In this document: in pieces, positions 18,377-28,262 of the stretch | Layout of the letters: each line of letters opens with the position of its first letter | Numbering within the stretch: the first letter of the stretch is position 1 | Source of the DNA: Muriicola soli | Lineage (GTDB): Bacteria > Bacteroidota > Bacteroidia > Flavobacteriales > Flavobacteriaceae | Assembly: GCF_004139715.1 (NCBI RefSeq) | Contig: NZ_CP035544.1 | Span: forward strand, 1,860,001 to 1,924,000 | Direction of reading: 5' to 3' | Length of the DNA: 64,000 bases | Position numbers and translations under genes: made by a program | The notes under the pieces: generated by a model | Seen by the model: only the letters and a program-made list of their open reading frames with translations | What the model was told of the DNA's origin: nothing | The model's database searches: none

Positions 18377-20516
18377 AAAGGACTTGCAAAATATTGAATT
18401 AATCGGCGAAATTCCTGTTGCCGGGCATGCTGAAAAATCAACACACTTTGCCGAAGGAATTAAAGTTCACAATACTTTCGATAAAGAAGATACGGCTTCC
18501 TTAGAGCATCTTAATTACGCAGCCGGAATCCCTCCTTATCTAAGGGGTCCCTACCCCACCATGTACGTGCAAAGACCCTGGACTATAAGGCAATACGCAG
18601 GCTTTTCCACTGCCGAGGAGAGTAATGCGTTTTACAGAAGAAACCTTGAAGCCGGACAAAAAGGACTTTCGGTTGCCTTTGACCTCCCCACCCACAGGGG
18701 GTATGACAGTGATCACGAAAGGGTACAAGGTGACGTAGGCAAGGCAGGGGTGGCGATCGACTCGGTAGAGGACATGAAAATTCTCTTCGATGGTATCCCC
18801 TTGGATAAGATGTCTGTCTCCATGACAATGAACGGGGCTGTTCTCCCGATTATGGCATTTTATATCGTTGCTGCCGAAGAACAGGGCATATCCCCCGAAA
18901 AACTTGCAGGGACCATACAAAATGACATCCTAAAGGAATTTATGGTGCGGAATACATATATCTACCCCCCGGCTCCCTCCATGCAAATCATAGCCGATAT
19001 TTTTGAGTACACCAGCAGGTTCATGCCCAAGTTTAACAGTATCAGTATTTCAGGCTATCATATGCAGGAAGCAGGCGCCACCGCCGATATTGAACTGGCC
19101 TACACCCTCGCCGACGGCCTGGAATACATCAGAACCGGACTGAAGGCCGGATTGGATATTGATGCTTTTGCCCCGCGACTCTCGTTTTTCTGGGCGATCG
19201 GGATGAATCATTTTATGGAAATAGCAAAAATGAGGGCCGGACGAATGCTCTGGGCCAAATTAGTTCAGCAATTCAACCCGAAAAACCCAAAATCACTCGC
19301 CCTGCGAACTCACTGTCAAACCAGCGGTTGGAGCCTTACTGAACAAGATCCCTTTAACAATGTTGCGCGAACAACCATAGAAGCTGCGGCTGCCGCATTT
19401 GGAGGAACTCAAAGTTTACATACAAATGCCCTTGATGAAGCCATAGCATTGCCCACAGATTTCTCCGCCAGGATCGCACGAAATACGCAAATCTATTTGC
19501 AACAAGAGACTGAAATTACCAAAACGGTTGATCCCTGGGCAGGATCCTATTACGTGGAATACCTTACTGATGCACTTGCCAAAAAAGCCTGGCAACTCAT
19601 AGAAGAGGTTGAATCTCTCGGGGGGATGACCAAAGCCATCGAAGAAGGTATCCCAAAACTGAGAATAGAAGAAGCCGCTGCCAAAAAGCAGGCGAGGATT
19701 GATAGTGGAAAAGATATTATTGTCGGCGTAAATAAGTACCGCTTAGAGGAAGAAGAAATGCTTCAGATCCTGGAAGTAGATAATGCCGAAGTGCGCAGGC
19801 AGCAAATCAACCGCTTACAGCAGTTAAAAAAGAAACGGGATGAGAAAGCCCTGACTAGCGCCCTGAATCTTCTTACAGCTGCTGCCGGGAAGAAAATGAA
19901 TGGCAGCAAAACTGAAGATAATTTGCTAGCTTTAGCCGTAAATGCTGCAAGGAACAGGGCCACCCTTGGGGAAATAAGCGATGCCCTGGAGACTGTGTTT
20001 AAAAGATATAATGCAAAAATCCAGACATTTTCAGGTGTGTATTCCAAGGAGATAAAAGACGATAAGAGTTTTAAAAAAGCCCGCACTCTTGCGGATGAAT
20101 TTGCTTTGCAGGATGGACGCAGGCCGAGGATCATGATTGCCAAAATGGGCCAGGACGGGCACGATAGGGGTGCAAAAGTGGTGGCCACGGGTTATGCCGA
20201 CCTCGGTTTTGACGTTGATATCGGCCCCTTGTTTCAAACTCCCGCTGAAGCGGCGAAACAAGCGGTAGAGAACGATGTTCACATCTTGGGAGTATCATCT
20301 CTCGCAGGAGGACACAAAACACTCGTTCCGCAGGTCCTGGAAGCGCTTAAAGGATTTGGCAGGGAAGACATCATGGTCATTGTTGGAGGAGTTATTCCAA
20401 AACAGGATTACGACTTTCTTTTTGATGCCGGTGCAGTTGCCGTATATGGTCCGGGAACAAAAATTAGTGAAGCCGCAATTCAGATTCTGGAAATCCTTTT
20501 AGATTCGGCAAAATAA
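18369..20516 (+). CDS. mutB: Methylmalonyl-CoA mutase, large (alpha) subunit
   Basis: 715 residues, full length. It converts (R)-methylmalonyl-CoA to succinyl-CoA with adenosylcobalamin. The N-terminal barrel has [15 protein letters not shown] and a [15 protein letters not shown] segment. The C-terminal B12 domain carries DGHDRG (596-601), the D-x-H-x-x-G motif whose His ligates cobalt, then [14 protein letters not shown] and VIVGGVIP. With the carboxylase operon it forms the propionyl-CoA to succinyl-CoA route. The methylmalonyl-CoA epimerase gene is not in the window. No cobalamin riboswitch is visible ahead of the operon. Confidence 0.95.
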   Translation: MSRKDLQNIELIGEIPVAGHAEKSTHFAEGIKVHNTFDKEDTASLEHLNYAAGIPPYLRGPYPTMYVQRPWTIRQYAGFSTAEESNAFYRRNLEAGQKGLSVAFDLPTHRGYDSDHERVQGDVGKAGVAIDSVEDMKILFDGIPLDKMSVSMTMNGAVLPIMAFYIVAAEEQGISPEKLAGTIQNDILKEFMVRNTYIYPPAPSMQIIADIFEYTSRFMPKFNSISISGYHMQEAGATADIELAYTLADGLEYIRTGLKAGLDIDAFAPRLSFFWAIGMNHFMEIAKMRAGRMLWAKLVQQFNPKNPKSLALRTHCQTSGWSLTEQDPFNNVARTTIEAAAAAFGGTQSLHTNALDEAIALPTDFSARIARNTQIYLQQETEITKTVDPWAGSYYVEYLTDALAKKAWQLIEEVESLGGMTKAIEEGIPKLRIEEAAAKKQARIDSGKDIIVGVNKYRLEEEEMLQILEVDNAEVRRQQINRLQQLKKKRDEKALTSALNLLTAAAGKKMNGSKTEDNLLALAVNAARNRATLGEISDALETVFKRYNAKIQTFSGVYSKEIKDDKSFKKARTLADEFALQDGRRPRIMIAKMGQDGHDRGAKVVATGYADLGFDVDIGPLFQTPAEAAKQAVENDVHILGVSSLAGGHKTLVPQVLEALKGFGREDIMVIVGGVIPKQDYDFLFDAGAVAVYGPGTKISEAAIQILEILLDSAK

Positions 20517-20648
20517 TCATTTACCATATCGCCTTAATTAATCTCAATTATTGCAGGCAACACGCCCTAAGTTATTCACTTTCTGTTAACAAAATACATT
20601 TTCTGGCTAATCAAATAATCGTATTTTTAACCCCTAACTTACTATGAG

Positions 20649-21422
20649 ATGGGTAAAATAATTGCTATTGCAAACCAAAAGGGCGGTGTGGGCAAAACCA
20701 CCACTACCGTTAACCTGGCTGCCTCGCTGGGTGTTTTGGAAAAAAAGGTGCTTCTGATCGATGCAGATCCTCAGGCGAATGCCACCTCCGGATTGGGAAT
20801 TGACGTTGATTCTGTTGAGCTTGGCACTTATCAGGTACTGGAACTTACCCGTGCCGCTACGGAGACTATTGTAAAAACTTCCTCTCCCAATGTAGATCTG
20901 ATTCCTTCACATATCGATTTGGTAGCTATTGAAATTGAGCTGGTTGATAAGGATGACAGGGAGTATATGATGAAACAGGCGATCAGCGAATTAAAGGATG
21001 AGTACGATTATATTTTGATCGATTGCGCTCCTTCCCTTGGGTTGCTCACTCTAAACGCCCTAACGGCGGCAGATTCGGTGATCATTCCTATTCAATGTGA
21101 ATATTTTGCTCTCGAAGGCCTTGGAAAACTTCTGAACACTATCAAAAGCGTTCAACGCATTCACAACCCCGATCTCGACATTGAAGGACTGCTGCTTACC
21201 ATGTACGATTCCAGACTCAGGCTGTCCAATCAGGTGGTGGAAGAAGTTAAGAAACATTTTTCGGATATGGTATTCGATACCATTATTCAGAGAAACGTAA
21301 GACTTGGGGAAGCTCCCAGTTATGGGGAAAGTATTATAAAGTATGACGCAAGTAGCAAGGGTGCGTCAAATTACCTCAATATGGCCAACGAGTTACTCAA
21401 AAAGAACAAGGAGAAAGTGTGA
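20649..21422 (+). CDS. parA: Chromosome-partitioning ATPase ParA/Soj
   Basis: 257 residues. Deviant Walker A loop KGGVGKTT at residues 11-18 with the extra Lys of the ParA class, Walker B-like DYILIDCAPSLG near 115-126, and the DSRLRLSNQVVEEV region. ParA drives segregation of ParB-bound origins. The TGA stop overlaps the parB ATG (TGATG). The upstream gap (20517-20648) has a near-promoter TATTTTTA but no exact -7 element. It is a chromosomal type by context (dapB and lepB downstream). Confidence 0.95.
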   Translation: MGKIIAIANQKGGVGKTTTTVNLAASLGVLEKKVLLIDADPQANATSGLGIDVDSVELGTYQVLELTRAATETIVKTSSPNVDLIPSHIDLVAIEIELVDKDDREYMMKQAISELKDEYDYILIDCAPSLGLLTLNALTAADSVIIPIQCEYFALEGLGKLLNTIKSVQRIHNPDLDIEGLLLTMYDSRLRLSNQVVEEVKKHFSDMVFDTIIQRNVRLGEAPSYGESIIKYDASSKGASNYLNMANELLKKNKEKV

Positions 21423-22327
21423 TGGCAAAAGCGACTAAAAAACAGGCTCTTGGCCGCGGATTATCCGCGCTGCTAAAAGATCCTGACAACGACATCAATT
21501 CGGTTACGGATAAAAATGCCGATAAGGTAGTGGGCAATATTGTTGAGTTGGAACTCGATGCAATTGAAGTCAATCCCTTTCAGCCCAGATCCAATTTTAA
21601 TGATGACGCCCTTCAGGAACTTGCATCCTCCATCCGTGAACTCGGCGTAATTCAGCCGATAACCGTTCGAAAACTCGATTTTAACAAGTATCAACTCGTT
21701 TCAGGGGAGCGGCGTTATCGGGCTTCCAGGCTCGTAGGGCTAGATACCATCCCCTCATATATACGAATCGCAAATGATCAGGAGTCACTGGAGATGGCCC
21801 TGGTGGAGAATATTCAGCGTGAAGACCTCGATCCTATTGAAATTGCGCTCTCTTACCAGCGATTGATCGAGGAGATAGAGCTCACTCAGGAAAAGCTTAG
21901 TGACCGGGTTGGAAAAAAAAGATCTACTATTACTAATTACCTCCGTCTTCTGCGGTTAGACCCGATCATACAGACCGGTATGAGGGATGGTTTTATCACC
22001 ATGGGACACGGTCGTGCCCTGGTGAATATTGACAAACGCCTTGACCAGCTCGGTATTTATGAAAAAATCATCGAGGATGGCTTATCTGTCCGTCAGACGG
22101 AAGAATTGGTAAGACAGTATCACGATTCAGGTTCAGCTCCAAAGAAATCAACGAATAAAAAATTAGACAAATCACTGTTTATCCTCAATAGTGAAATTGC
22201 ACTGTCTCATTACCTAGAAACAGACGTCAGCCTAAGTACCCAGGATAACGAAAAAGGAAAATTGTCACTTACCTTTGATTCCAAAGAAGATTTAAACCGT
22301 ATCATAAAACTAATCACCGGTGAGTAG
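21422..22327 (+). CDS. parB: Chromosome-partitioning protein ParB
   Basis: 301 residues from ATG at 21422. The ParB N-terminal domain has the CTPase/clamp motif SGERRYRAS and the conserved ENIQREDLDPIE. A helix-turn-helix follows (KLSDRVGKKRSTITNYLRLLRL), with a C-terminal dimer region. It binds parS sites and spreads as a CTP clamp. I looked for a parS-like palindrome close by and saw none. The end overlaps the next gene by eight bases. Confidence 0.93.
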   Translation: MAKATKKQALGRGLSALLKDPDNDINSVTDKNADKVVGNIVELELDAIEVNPFQPRSNFNDDALQELASSIRELGVIQPITVRKLDFNKYQLVSGERRYRASRLVGLDTIPSYIRIANDQESLEMALVENIQREDLDPIEIALSYQRLIEEIELTQEKLSDRVGKKRSTITNYLRLLRLDPIIQTGMRDGFITMGHGRALVNIDKRLDQLGIYEKIIEDGLSVRQTEELVRQYHDSGSAPKKSTNKKLDKSLFILNSEIALSHYLETDVSLSTQDNEKGKLSLTFDSKEDLNRIIKLITGE

Positions 22328-22952
22328 TCGGTCTTTTTTTTTTATAATTCTCTTCTGTGTTTTTGCTTCTACCTATGGGCAGGAGAAAAGAACCGAGAAC
22401 GATTCCCTGAGGAGCGATCTGAAGGATAAAGGCATTGTCATTGACGGGAGGATTGAAAAAAAGGACGTCAATCCACTTGCACCGAGTAAAGCGGCATTTT
22501 ATTCGGCTATTTTGCCCGGACTCGGGCAAATCTACAATCGCCGGTATTGGAAGCTGCCCATTGTTTACGGAGCGTTGGGAACCGGAATTTATGCCTATAT
22601 CTACAATGATGATTTATACGACCGATTCAGGTCGGCATTCAAAAGGCGCCGCGCGGGTTTTACTGATGACGAATTTTACGATCTGAATGGCAGTGGAATC
22701 GTGCCGGGCAGTCCCGATCTTTCAGACGAGGCCTTGCAGGACGCTCAGGAACGATATCAACGGGACCGTGATCTTGCTCTGTTGATCACTATCGGACTCT
22801 ATGCCTTTAATATTATCGATGCCAATGTAGATGCTCATTTGCAGCAATTTAACGTGGATGATGACCTCAGCCTGGATATAAAACCTTATCTAGAATATCA
22901 TCCCATAACCTCCGATCCAAATTATGGGTTGGCCTTAACCATAAAATTTTAG
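22320..22952 (+). CDS. DUF5683 family protein, probable envelope protein
   Basis: 210 residues from a GTG start that overlaps the parB stop. The N-terminal signal peptide ends near TYGQ. The core has AFYSAILPGLGQIYNRRYWKLP, the recognisable DUF5683 signature, then two hydrophobic segments and a region of charged repeats (FRSAFKRRR). Function unknown. In flavobacteria it is commonly found between parB and dapB, as here. Probably inner-membrane or periplasm-facing. Confidence 0.8.
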   Translation: MSSRSFFFIILFCVFASTYGQEKRTENDSLRSDLKDKGIVIDGRIEKKDVNPLAPSKAAFYSAILPGLGQIYNRRYWKLPIVYGALGTGIYAYIYNDDLYDRFRSAFKRRRAGFTDDEFYDLNGSGIVPGSPDLSDEALQDAQERYQRDRDLALLITIGLYAFNIIDANVDAHLQQFNVDDDLSLDIKPYLEYHPITSDPNYGLALTIKF

Positions 22953-22955
22953 TCA

Positions 22956-23663
22956 GTGAATATAGCGTTATTGGGTTATGGCAAAATGGGTAAAATGATC
23001 GAAAAGGTGAGCCTGAATCGGGGCCATAAAATCGTTGCCCGAGTCGATATAGGATCTGCGGAAAGAGACTACAACCAGATGGACGTAGCGATTGATTTCA
23101 GTGTTCCCGAGTCAGCGGTAGAAAATATAAAGGGATGCCTGGCAAATGGAGTCCCCGTGATATCTGGTACAACAGGCTGGCTCCAACACTATGAGGAGGT
23201 CGCCGAATTTTGTAAAAAAGAAAAAGGCGCATTTATTTATTCCTCTAACTTCAGCCTGGGGGTCAATATTTTTTTCGAATTAAATAGTATTCTGGCCAAA
23301 ATGATGGCGGGTACAGGGGAATATAAAGTCAGCATCGATGAAACCCATCACATTCACAAGCTCGATGCTCCAAGTGGAACCGCCATAACACTGGCAGAAG
23401 GAATCATAGGAGCTACCGATTACACCCGGTGGCAGCTGAATAAGGACGATGATGATGCCGTAGTAGTGCGTTCACATCGGGAGGGCGAAATCCCGGGTAC
23501 CCACGAGGTAACTTATTCCGGTACCGTGGATGATATAAGTATTAAACACACTGCCCATAACAGAGAAGGATTTGCCCTTGGAGCTGTTGTGGCTGCCGAG
23601 TGGATTCAAGGAAAACAAGGCGTATATAGTATGAAAGACGTGTTAAACCTTGGTGCAAAATGA
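22956..23663 (+). CDS. dapB: 4-hydroxy-tetrahydrodipicolinate reductase
   Basis: 235 residues from a GTG start four bases after the previous stop. It reduces HTPA to tetrahydrodipicolinate in lysine and diaminopimelate synthesis. N-terminal Rossmann motif ALLGYGKMGKMIE, then SGTTGW. The catalytic segment is IDETHHIHKLDAPSGTA with the His pair and Lys. The flavobacterial short form lacks part of the N-terminal extension seen in E. coli. It supplies meso-DAP precursor for peptidoglycan. Confidence 0.94.
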   Translation: MNIALLGYGKMGKMIEKVSLNRGHKIVARVDIGSAERDYNQMDVAIDFSVPESAVENIKGCLANGVPVISGTTGWLQHYEEVAEFCKKEKGAFIYSSNFSLGVNIFFELNSILAKMMAGTGEYKVSIDETHHIHKLDAPSGTAITLAEGIIGATDYTRWQLNKDDDDAVVVRSHREGEIPGTHEVTYSGTVDDISIKHTAHNREGFALGAVVAAEWIQGKQGVYSMKDVLNLGAK

Positions 23664-23707
23664 CAACAAAATAATACCTTGCCTCCGCAAAGGCTTAAAT
23701 TGCAGAT

Positions 23708-25408
23708 ATGGACGTTACACAATGGATCTTATTTATACTTCTTGTACAAGTCATACACTTTCTGGGGACCTGGAAACTCTATAAAAAAGCTGGCAGACAA
23801 GCCTGGGAGGCAGCGGTTCCGGTATATAATGCGGTGATCCTGATGAAGATCATCAAAAGGCCGGGATGGTGGGTGATCCTGCTGTTTATTCCCATCATTA
23901 ACTTACTGATGTTTCCCGTGATTTGGGTGGAGACCATCCGGAGTTTTGGGCGCAACAGCCTTAGTGATACCTGGCTGGTTATTCTTACTCTGGGTTTTTA
24001 TATCTATTACGTCAATTACAGCCTGGAGGTAGAACACATCAAAGACCGCAGCTTACATCCCAAAAGTGGTACCGGGGAATGGGTGAGTTCATTAGTCTTT
24101 GCTGTGGTGGCGGCAACATTGGTTCATACCTATTTTATTCAACCCTATGTCATTCCCACCGGATCTCTGGAACGCACGCTGAGGATTGGTGATCTCTTGT
24201 TTGTAAGCAAATTTCACTACGGTGCAAGGACTCCCATGACAACCATTGCAGCTCCAATGGTTCATGATACCCTTCCTGTGCTTGGGATCAGATCCTACCT
24301 GAAGAAACCACAACTTCCTTATTTCAGGTTGCCCGGCTTTACCAAGGTTGATCGAAACGATATCGTCGTTTTTAGCTGGCCGGCAGATACCGTCAGGGCA
24401 TTTTTTAAAAAGGAAAAAGGGGTTGTTAAGCCTATCGATAAGAAATCGAATTACGTAAAACGATGTGTAGGCCTTCCCGGGGATTCCCTGGAGGTAAGAG
24501 ACGGATATGTTTTTATAAATGGGGAACAACTGGTGCTCTCAGACCGTGCCAGACCTCAATATGATTATATGCTATATGCCGGTAAGGGAGTATCCTCCAG
24601 ATTGTTACTGGAAACCGGAGTTACTGAATTCAACAGGACGTATGTGGCCCAATCGCTGAATCCACAACAGATCATGACCCTGAGGGCTTCGGGATATGCA
24701 GTTTACAACCAAAATAACCCGCCGGTTATACTCACTGATAGCAGAGGAATATCTATTGACCTGATCAGGAGCCTGGGGCTATCACTTCGGGAGATTACCG
24801 ATAGGGAGCGGCAAGCTACCCTTACAGATGAGATGGCTTTAAGCTTACGCAATAACTCTCAAATCGATTCAGTGGTTAGGATTATTGAGCCCGCCGGGGT
24901 TCCGGGATACAATATTTTTCCGCAAAATGAATCCTATCCCTGGAACAACGACAATTTTGGTCCTATTTACTTGCCCGCCAAAGGGAGTACCGTTGCTATC
25001 AATGTTGAAGTCCTGCCGCTGTATAAAAAAATTATAAGGGACTATGAGAACAACACCGTAAGTGTTTCAGGAAATCAGGTGATGATCAATGGGGAAGCGG
25101 CCAGCAATTACACCTTCAAACAGGACTATTATTGGATGATGGGAGATAACCGGGATCATTCAGAGGACAGCCGTTCCTGGGGTTATGTCCCGGAGAATCA
25201 CATCGTGGGGACCCCTATTTTTATCTGGCTGAGTTTTGACAATTTTAATGACGGGATAGCCAACTGGAAGCCACGCTGGGATCGAATTTTTACGACAGTT
25301 CACGGCAGTGGAGAGCCCGTATCTTACTTCCGATACTTTTTAATGGCCCTGGCAGGCTGGTTTATCTTTGATTTCGTCAGGAAAAGAAGAAAAAAGGCAA
25401 AGAATTAA
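23708..25408 (+). CDS. lepB: Signal peptidase I, long Bacteroidota form
   Basis: 566 residues, about twice the minimum size. The first 110 residues form a DUF5684-like membrane domain with three hydrophobic segments. Another membrane segment follows (about 126-145), then the peptidase: IPTGSLERTL with nucleophile S153, YVKRCVGLPGD with general-base K251, and the late box MMGDNRDHSEDSRSWG. A large insert of about 200 residues lies between the Lys box and that last box. A hydrophobic segment near the C-terminus ends in a basic tail. It removes signal peptides of exported proteins, including the many secreted proteins in this window. Confidence 0.93.
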   Translation: MDVTQWILFILLVQVIHFLGTWKLYKKAGRQAWEAAVPVYNAVILMKIIKRPGWWVILLFIPIINLLMFPVIWVETIRSFGRNSLSDTWLVILTLGFYIYYVNYSLEVEHIKDRSLHPKSGTGEWVSSLVFAVVAATLVHTYFIQPYVIPTGSLERTLRIGDLLFVSKFHYGARTPMTTIAAPMVHDTLPVLGIRSYLKKPQLPYFRLPGFTKVDRNDIVVFSWPADTVRAFFKKEKGVVKPIDKKSNYVKRCVGLPGDSLEVRDGYVFINGEQLVLSDRARPQYDYMLYAGKGVSSRLLLETGVTEFNRTYVAQSLNPQQIMTLRASGYAVYNQNNPPVILTDSRGISIDLIRSLGLSLREITDRERQATLTDEMALSLRNNSQIDSVVRIIEPAGVPGYNIFPQNESYPWNNDNFGPIYLPAKGSTVAINVEVLPLYKKIIRDYENNTVSVSGNQVMINGEAASNYTFKQDYYWMMGDNRDHSEDSRSWGYVPENHIVGTPIFIWLSFDNFNDGIANWKPRWDRIFTTVHGSGEPVSYFRYFLMALAGWFIFDFVRKRRKKAKN

Positions 25409-25430
25409 AGAATAATACCACCATACAGCT

Positions 25431-26057
25431 ATGCGCTGTCTACTACACCCTGTGTATTTCCCAAATATAATAACGATGGCCCTGCTGGCCCAGCAGCAGT
25501 GTGTATGGGAGGTCATGGATTATTTTGAAAAGCAGACCTTTAGAAATCGAACCTACATCAGTACAGATCAGGGGAAACAGATGCTGAGTATCCCCATCAG
25601 CCATGTTGGTGGCAAAAAAGGAAAACAATATTACAGAGAAGTTGAGACCGATAATACGTATCCATGGCAAAGGCAACATTGGCGTTCCCTGCAAACCGCC
25701 TATCGTTCTTCCCCCTTTTTTGAATATTACGAAGATGATTTGGCCCCACTCTTTCAAAAAGCAGCTGCTTCCCTGCTCGACCATAATATCCACTGTATGG
25801 AGATTGTATGTTCCTTGTTAAATCTGACTCTGCCTACCCAAAAAACTACTTTGTATAATCCTTCTCCCAAAGAAGTCAGGGATATGCGCTTTCTGGTCGA
25901 TGCTAAAAGGCCTGCTCCTATTAAAATGCCCGTTTACACTCAGGTGTTTACAGAACGTAATGGATTTATTGAAAACCTCAGCATACTGGACCTTCTCTTT
26001 AACGAAGGCCCCAATACTTTGAATTACCTACAGGAACTAAACCTAACAGATGCTTAG
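25431..26057 (+). CDS. WbqC family protein
   Basis: 208 residues. The start LLHPVYFPNIITMALL and the QTFRNRTYI segment match the WbqC-like family, which is tied in other bacteria to surface polysaccharide or amino-sugar modification; its reaction is not well defined. It lies 22 bases after lepB and overlaps the next gene by eight bases, so it is probably part of the parA-lepB operon. No membrane segment seen. Confidence 0.8.
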   Translation: MRCLLHPVYFPNIITMALLAQQQCVWEVMDYFEKQTFRNRTYISTDQGKQMLSIPISHVGGKKGKQYYREVETDNTYPWQRQHWRSLQTAYRSSPFFEYYEDDLAPLFQKAAASLLDHNIHCMEIVCSLLNLTLPTQKTTLYNPSPKEVRDMRFLVDAKRPAPIKMPVYTQVFTERNGFIENLSILDLLFNEGPNTLNYLQELNLTDA

Positions 26058-26376
26058 ATTTTTCCTTCATTACGGGATACATTTTATCATACCTGTAGTT
26101 GTGGGGTTACTTTTTTTTAAAAACAATCAAAAGCGTGTGATCCTCATTCTGCTGGCTGCCATTTTGATCGATTTAGATCATTTACTGGCTGATCCTATTT
26201 TCGATCCCCATCGGTGTAGTATTAATTATCATTTTCTACACCAGTATTGGGCGGTTGCGGTCTATATTCTTTTTCTACTTATAAAACCCCTGAGGATCTG
26301 GGGAATCGGACTTTTGATTCACATCCTTGCCGATTGGACGGACTGTCTGCTTATGGGTTTTGAAAACGGAATGTAG
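26050..26376 (+). CDS. DUF6122 family small membrane protein
   Basis: 108 residues with three hydrophobic segments. Conserved acidic and His residues lie near membrane edges: IDLDHLLADPIFDPHRC (about 41-57), a central HFLHQYW, and a late IHILADWTD. The pattern of paired His and Asp in membrane loops resembles DUF6122 and more distantly the YdjM-type membrane metal-binding families. Function unknown. It overlaps wbqC at its start and the convergent EEP-family gene by 26 bases at its end. Confidence 0.72.
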   Translation: MLRFFLHYGIHFIIPVVVGLLFFKNNQKRVILILLAAILIDLDHLLADPIFDPHRCSINYHFLHQYWAVAVYILFLLIKPLRIWGIGLLIHILADWTDCLLMGFENGM

Positions 26377-27382
26377 CCTTTATTGGGGTGTGGTCTGATA
26401 AACGAATATCAAAGTTTTGGTGTCCACTTATTTCTAATTCTTCGTCCACCAGTACGTAGTCAATCCGGAAAGGCAGGAATTTAAACAGCAATGTATTTCC
26501 CAGGCCGTTACCACTTTCCAGAAATGAGTCTTCCTTATCTTCCTTCAAGATGCGATACACTTTGGAATACTGAGTATTATTAAAGTCGCCGCAAAACACG
26601 ACAGGGTGTGCTACATCGCGACTGTGCTCAAGAATTTGACCTGCCTGTTTCTTCTGCCGTTCAATAGTATTTCCAAGTCGGTTATATAAGTTGATGGGAT
26701 TCTCCCTCTTGATGGAGCCGGGTCGTATTCTCATTGACTGCAGGTGTACATTATATATCCTCAATGTATCCGCATTCACTAATACATCCACATAAATCGT
26801 ATTATTGAGCGTATTCTCAAAGTCCAGAGCGCCACTAGAAATAATTGGATACCTCGAAAAAATGGATAGTGGGGCAAATCTTTTATCACCCCGCGGTGAG
26901 TAGACAAAATTATAGGGATAAGAACTTAATTTTTCTCTGCTCACCCTTGTAGAAGCAAATTCCTGAAAACACAAAATATCTGCGTCTTGTGCTGATACAA
27001 AGTCTAAAATCTTGTCTTGTATATCGCTTGGTCTGTCCCTGTAATTACCAATGAATTCCATCACATTATAACTCAATATTGAAATGTCCTCAGGAGATTT
27101 ATTTTCATCGCCCGTGGTAAATACCAAAAACGGGCCTAAAACCAAGAACCAGAGGACCAATGCCATAAGGGGAATGAAGAGCAACTTGCTTCGTATTAAA
27201 GCATAACCAAAGCCAAGTATGAAATTTAGTCCTACCAAATACGGCGTAAACAATACTAGCAGGTCCAGAAAGACGACTTGAGAATCTATTAAAGTGATGT
27301 AAATGCTGAAAACAAATAACAGGCCGGATGAGCTGAGGGTGATCCATCTCATCAATTTAGCACTAAAGGAAGTAAGCCTCAT
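26351..27382 (-). CDS. Membrane-anchored endonuclease/exonuclease/phosphatase family protein
   Basis: 343 residues from ATG at 27382, which lies just after the rhomboid stop; longer upstream readings would run into that gene. Three membrane segments in the first 100 residues are followed by an EEP-fold catalytic domain. Seen: LSYNVMEF (Asn of the active site), CFQEFAS (metal-binding Glu), NVHLQS, CGDFNNTQYS, and the terminal ISDHTPIKA with SDH. The family hydrolyses phosphodiester bonds in nucleic acids or phosphoinositides; the substrate here is unknown. Last gene of the long minus-strand operon. Confidence 0.85.
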   Translation of the reverse strand: MRLTSFSAKLMRWITLSSSGLLFVFSIYITLIDSQVVFLDLLVLFTPYLVGLNFILGFGYALIRSKLLFIPLMALVLWFLVLGPFLVFTTGDENKSPEDISILSYNVMEFIGNYRDRPSDIQDKILDFVSAQDADILCFQEFASTRVSREKLSSYPYNFVYSPRGDKRFAPLSIFSRYPIISSGALDFENTLNNTIYVDVLVNADTLRIYNVHLQSMRIRPGSIKRENPINLYNRLGNTIERQKKQAGQILEHSRDVAHPVVFCGDFNNTQYSKVYRILKEDKEDSFLESGNGLGNTLLFKFLPFRIDYVLVDEELEISGHQNFDIRLSDHTPIKATFRFQNP

Positions 27383-27386
27383 AAGA

Positions 27387-28258
27387 TTATTCTTCCTTCC
27401 CGGCTTTAAACAAGAAGTCCTTTTCAGCCTTAGAGAGACTTTCGTAGCCCGACTTGCTGATCTTATCAAGAATACTGTCAATTTTCCGTTGTCGGCTCTC
27501 CTTGTCGTAATCGATCTTCGACTTTTTCTGTGCGCCCCTTTTTCTGTAGACTGTTTTCATTGGGGCCTTCTTATCCCCGGGCTTAAATATGGCTCCAAGA
27601 CTGTCGAGCAATTTTGCAAAACCTTCCCCGATATCCCTTCCTTTGGTGAGTTGCCTTGCATACATATAACCAAGGAGAGCACCCCCCAGGTGGGCGAGAT
27701 GACCCCCGGAATTACTTGCCGGGATACTAATTAAATCAACCAGGACAAAAAACGCTCCGATATACCAGAGTTTCACATTGAAAAATATGACCCTAACTTC
27801 CTGATTTGGTATGTAAGCGCATATAAAGATCAGTACGGCGGTTACCCCTGCGGAGGCACCAATCAAGGCCGACTTTGACCCCATAAATACCGGGAATATA
27901 TTATAACTGAGTACAAAGAGGAGTCCGCCCAGGATCACACCTAGGAAATAAACGTTGATCAGTTTTCGGGCCGAAAAAAGATTCATGAAAATCCTTGCCG
28001 AAAAAAGAGCAACAACATATTCCAAAACAAATGCCAGAAATCAGCGTGAAAAAACGAATAGGTGACAATAGACCAGGGTTGGGTAAAAAAGGCCATCAAG
28101 TCTACCGGTAATTCGAACCACTGAGAAATAGCATTACCCCGGAAGCCCAATAAAAAGGGCAGTAATGCATTCAGGATAAAGACCACCACATTAACGGCGA
28201 TGAGTTTCTCTGCGATGCTCAGTCGAGCGAATTGATATCGAAGTCCGCCTGTATTCAT
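27387..28258 (-). pseudogene. Rhomboid-family intramembrane serine protease, frameshifted
   Basis: The first part (ATG at 28258) reads to NMLLLFF and then stops at 27983. The second part picks up in another frame with SARIFMNLFSARK and runs to 27387. A single added T in the T6 run (28001-28006 on the plus strand) gives NMLLLFFSARIFMNLF and a 290-residue rhomboid. Catalytic residues are present: Ser in GASAG and His in GGHLAHLGG, plus the N-terminal His-Asn region. About 80 soluble residues with Lys/Arg-rich sequence follow. It is the second of two adjacent rhomboids. Either a one-base sequencing error or a recent inactivation. Confidence 0.85.
28001..28006 (-). other. Frameshift site in second rhomboid gene (T6 coding run, one base short)
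   Basis: Coding strand CTC TTT TTT CGG CAA leads to a stop after six more residues. Seven T would give CTC TTT TTT TCG GCA AGG, the expected FFSAR. The length 872 plus one is divisible by three, which agrees with a single missing base. Confidence 0.85.
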
Positions 28259-28262
28259 AGAC

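Noticed and set aside
20517-22327. Plasmid-type partition locus
   Set aside because: parA-parB here sits among housekeeping genes (dapB, lepB) and no plasmid replication gene or parS palindrome is seen nearby, so a chromosomal locus is the simpler reading.
27971-28010. A short direct repeat (GCCGAAAAAAGA) in the second rhomboid gene
   Set aside because: It reflects the repeated residues F-S-A-R in the protein and not a mobile-element footprint or target-site duplication.
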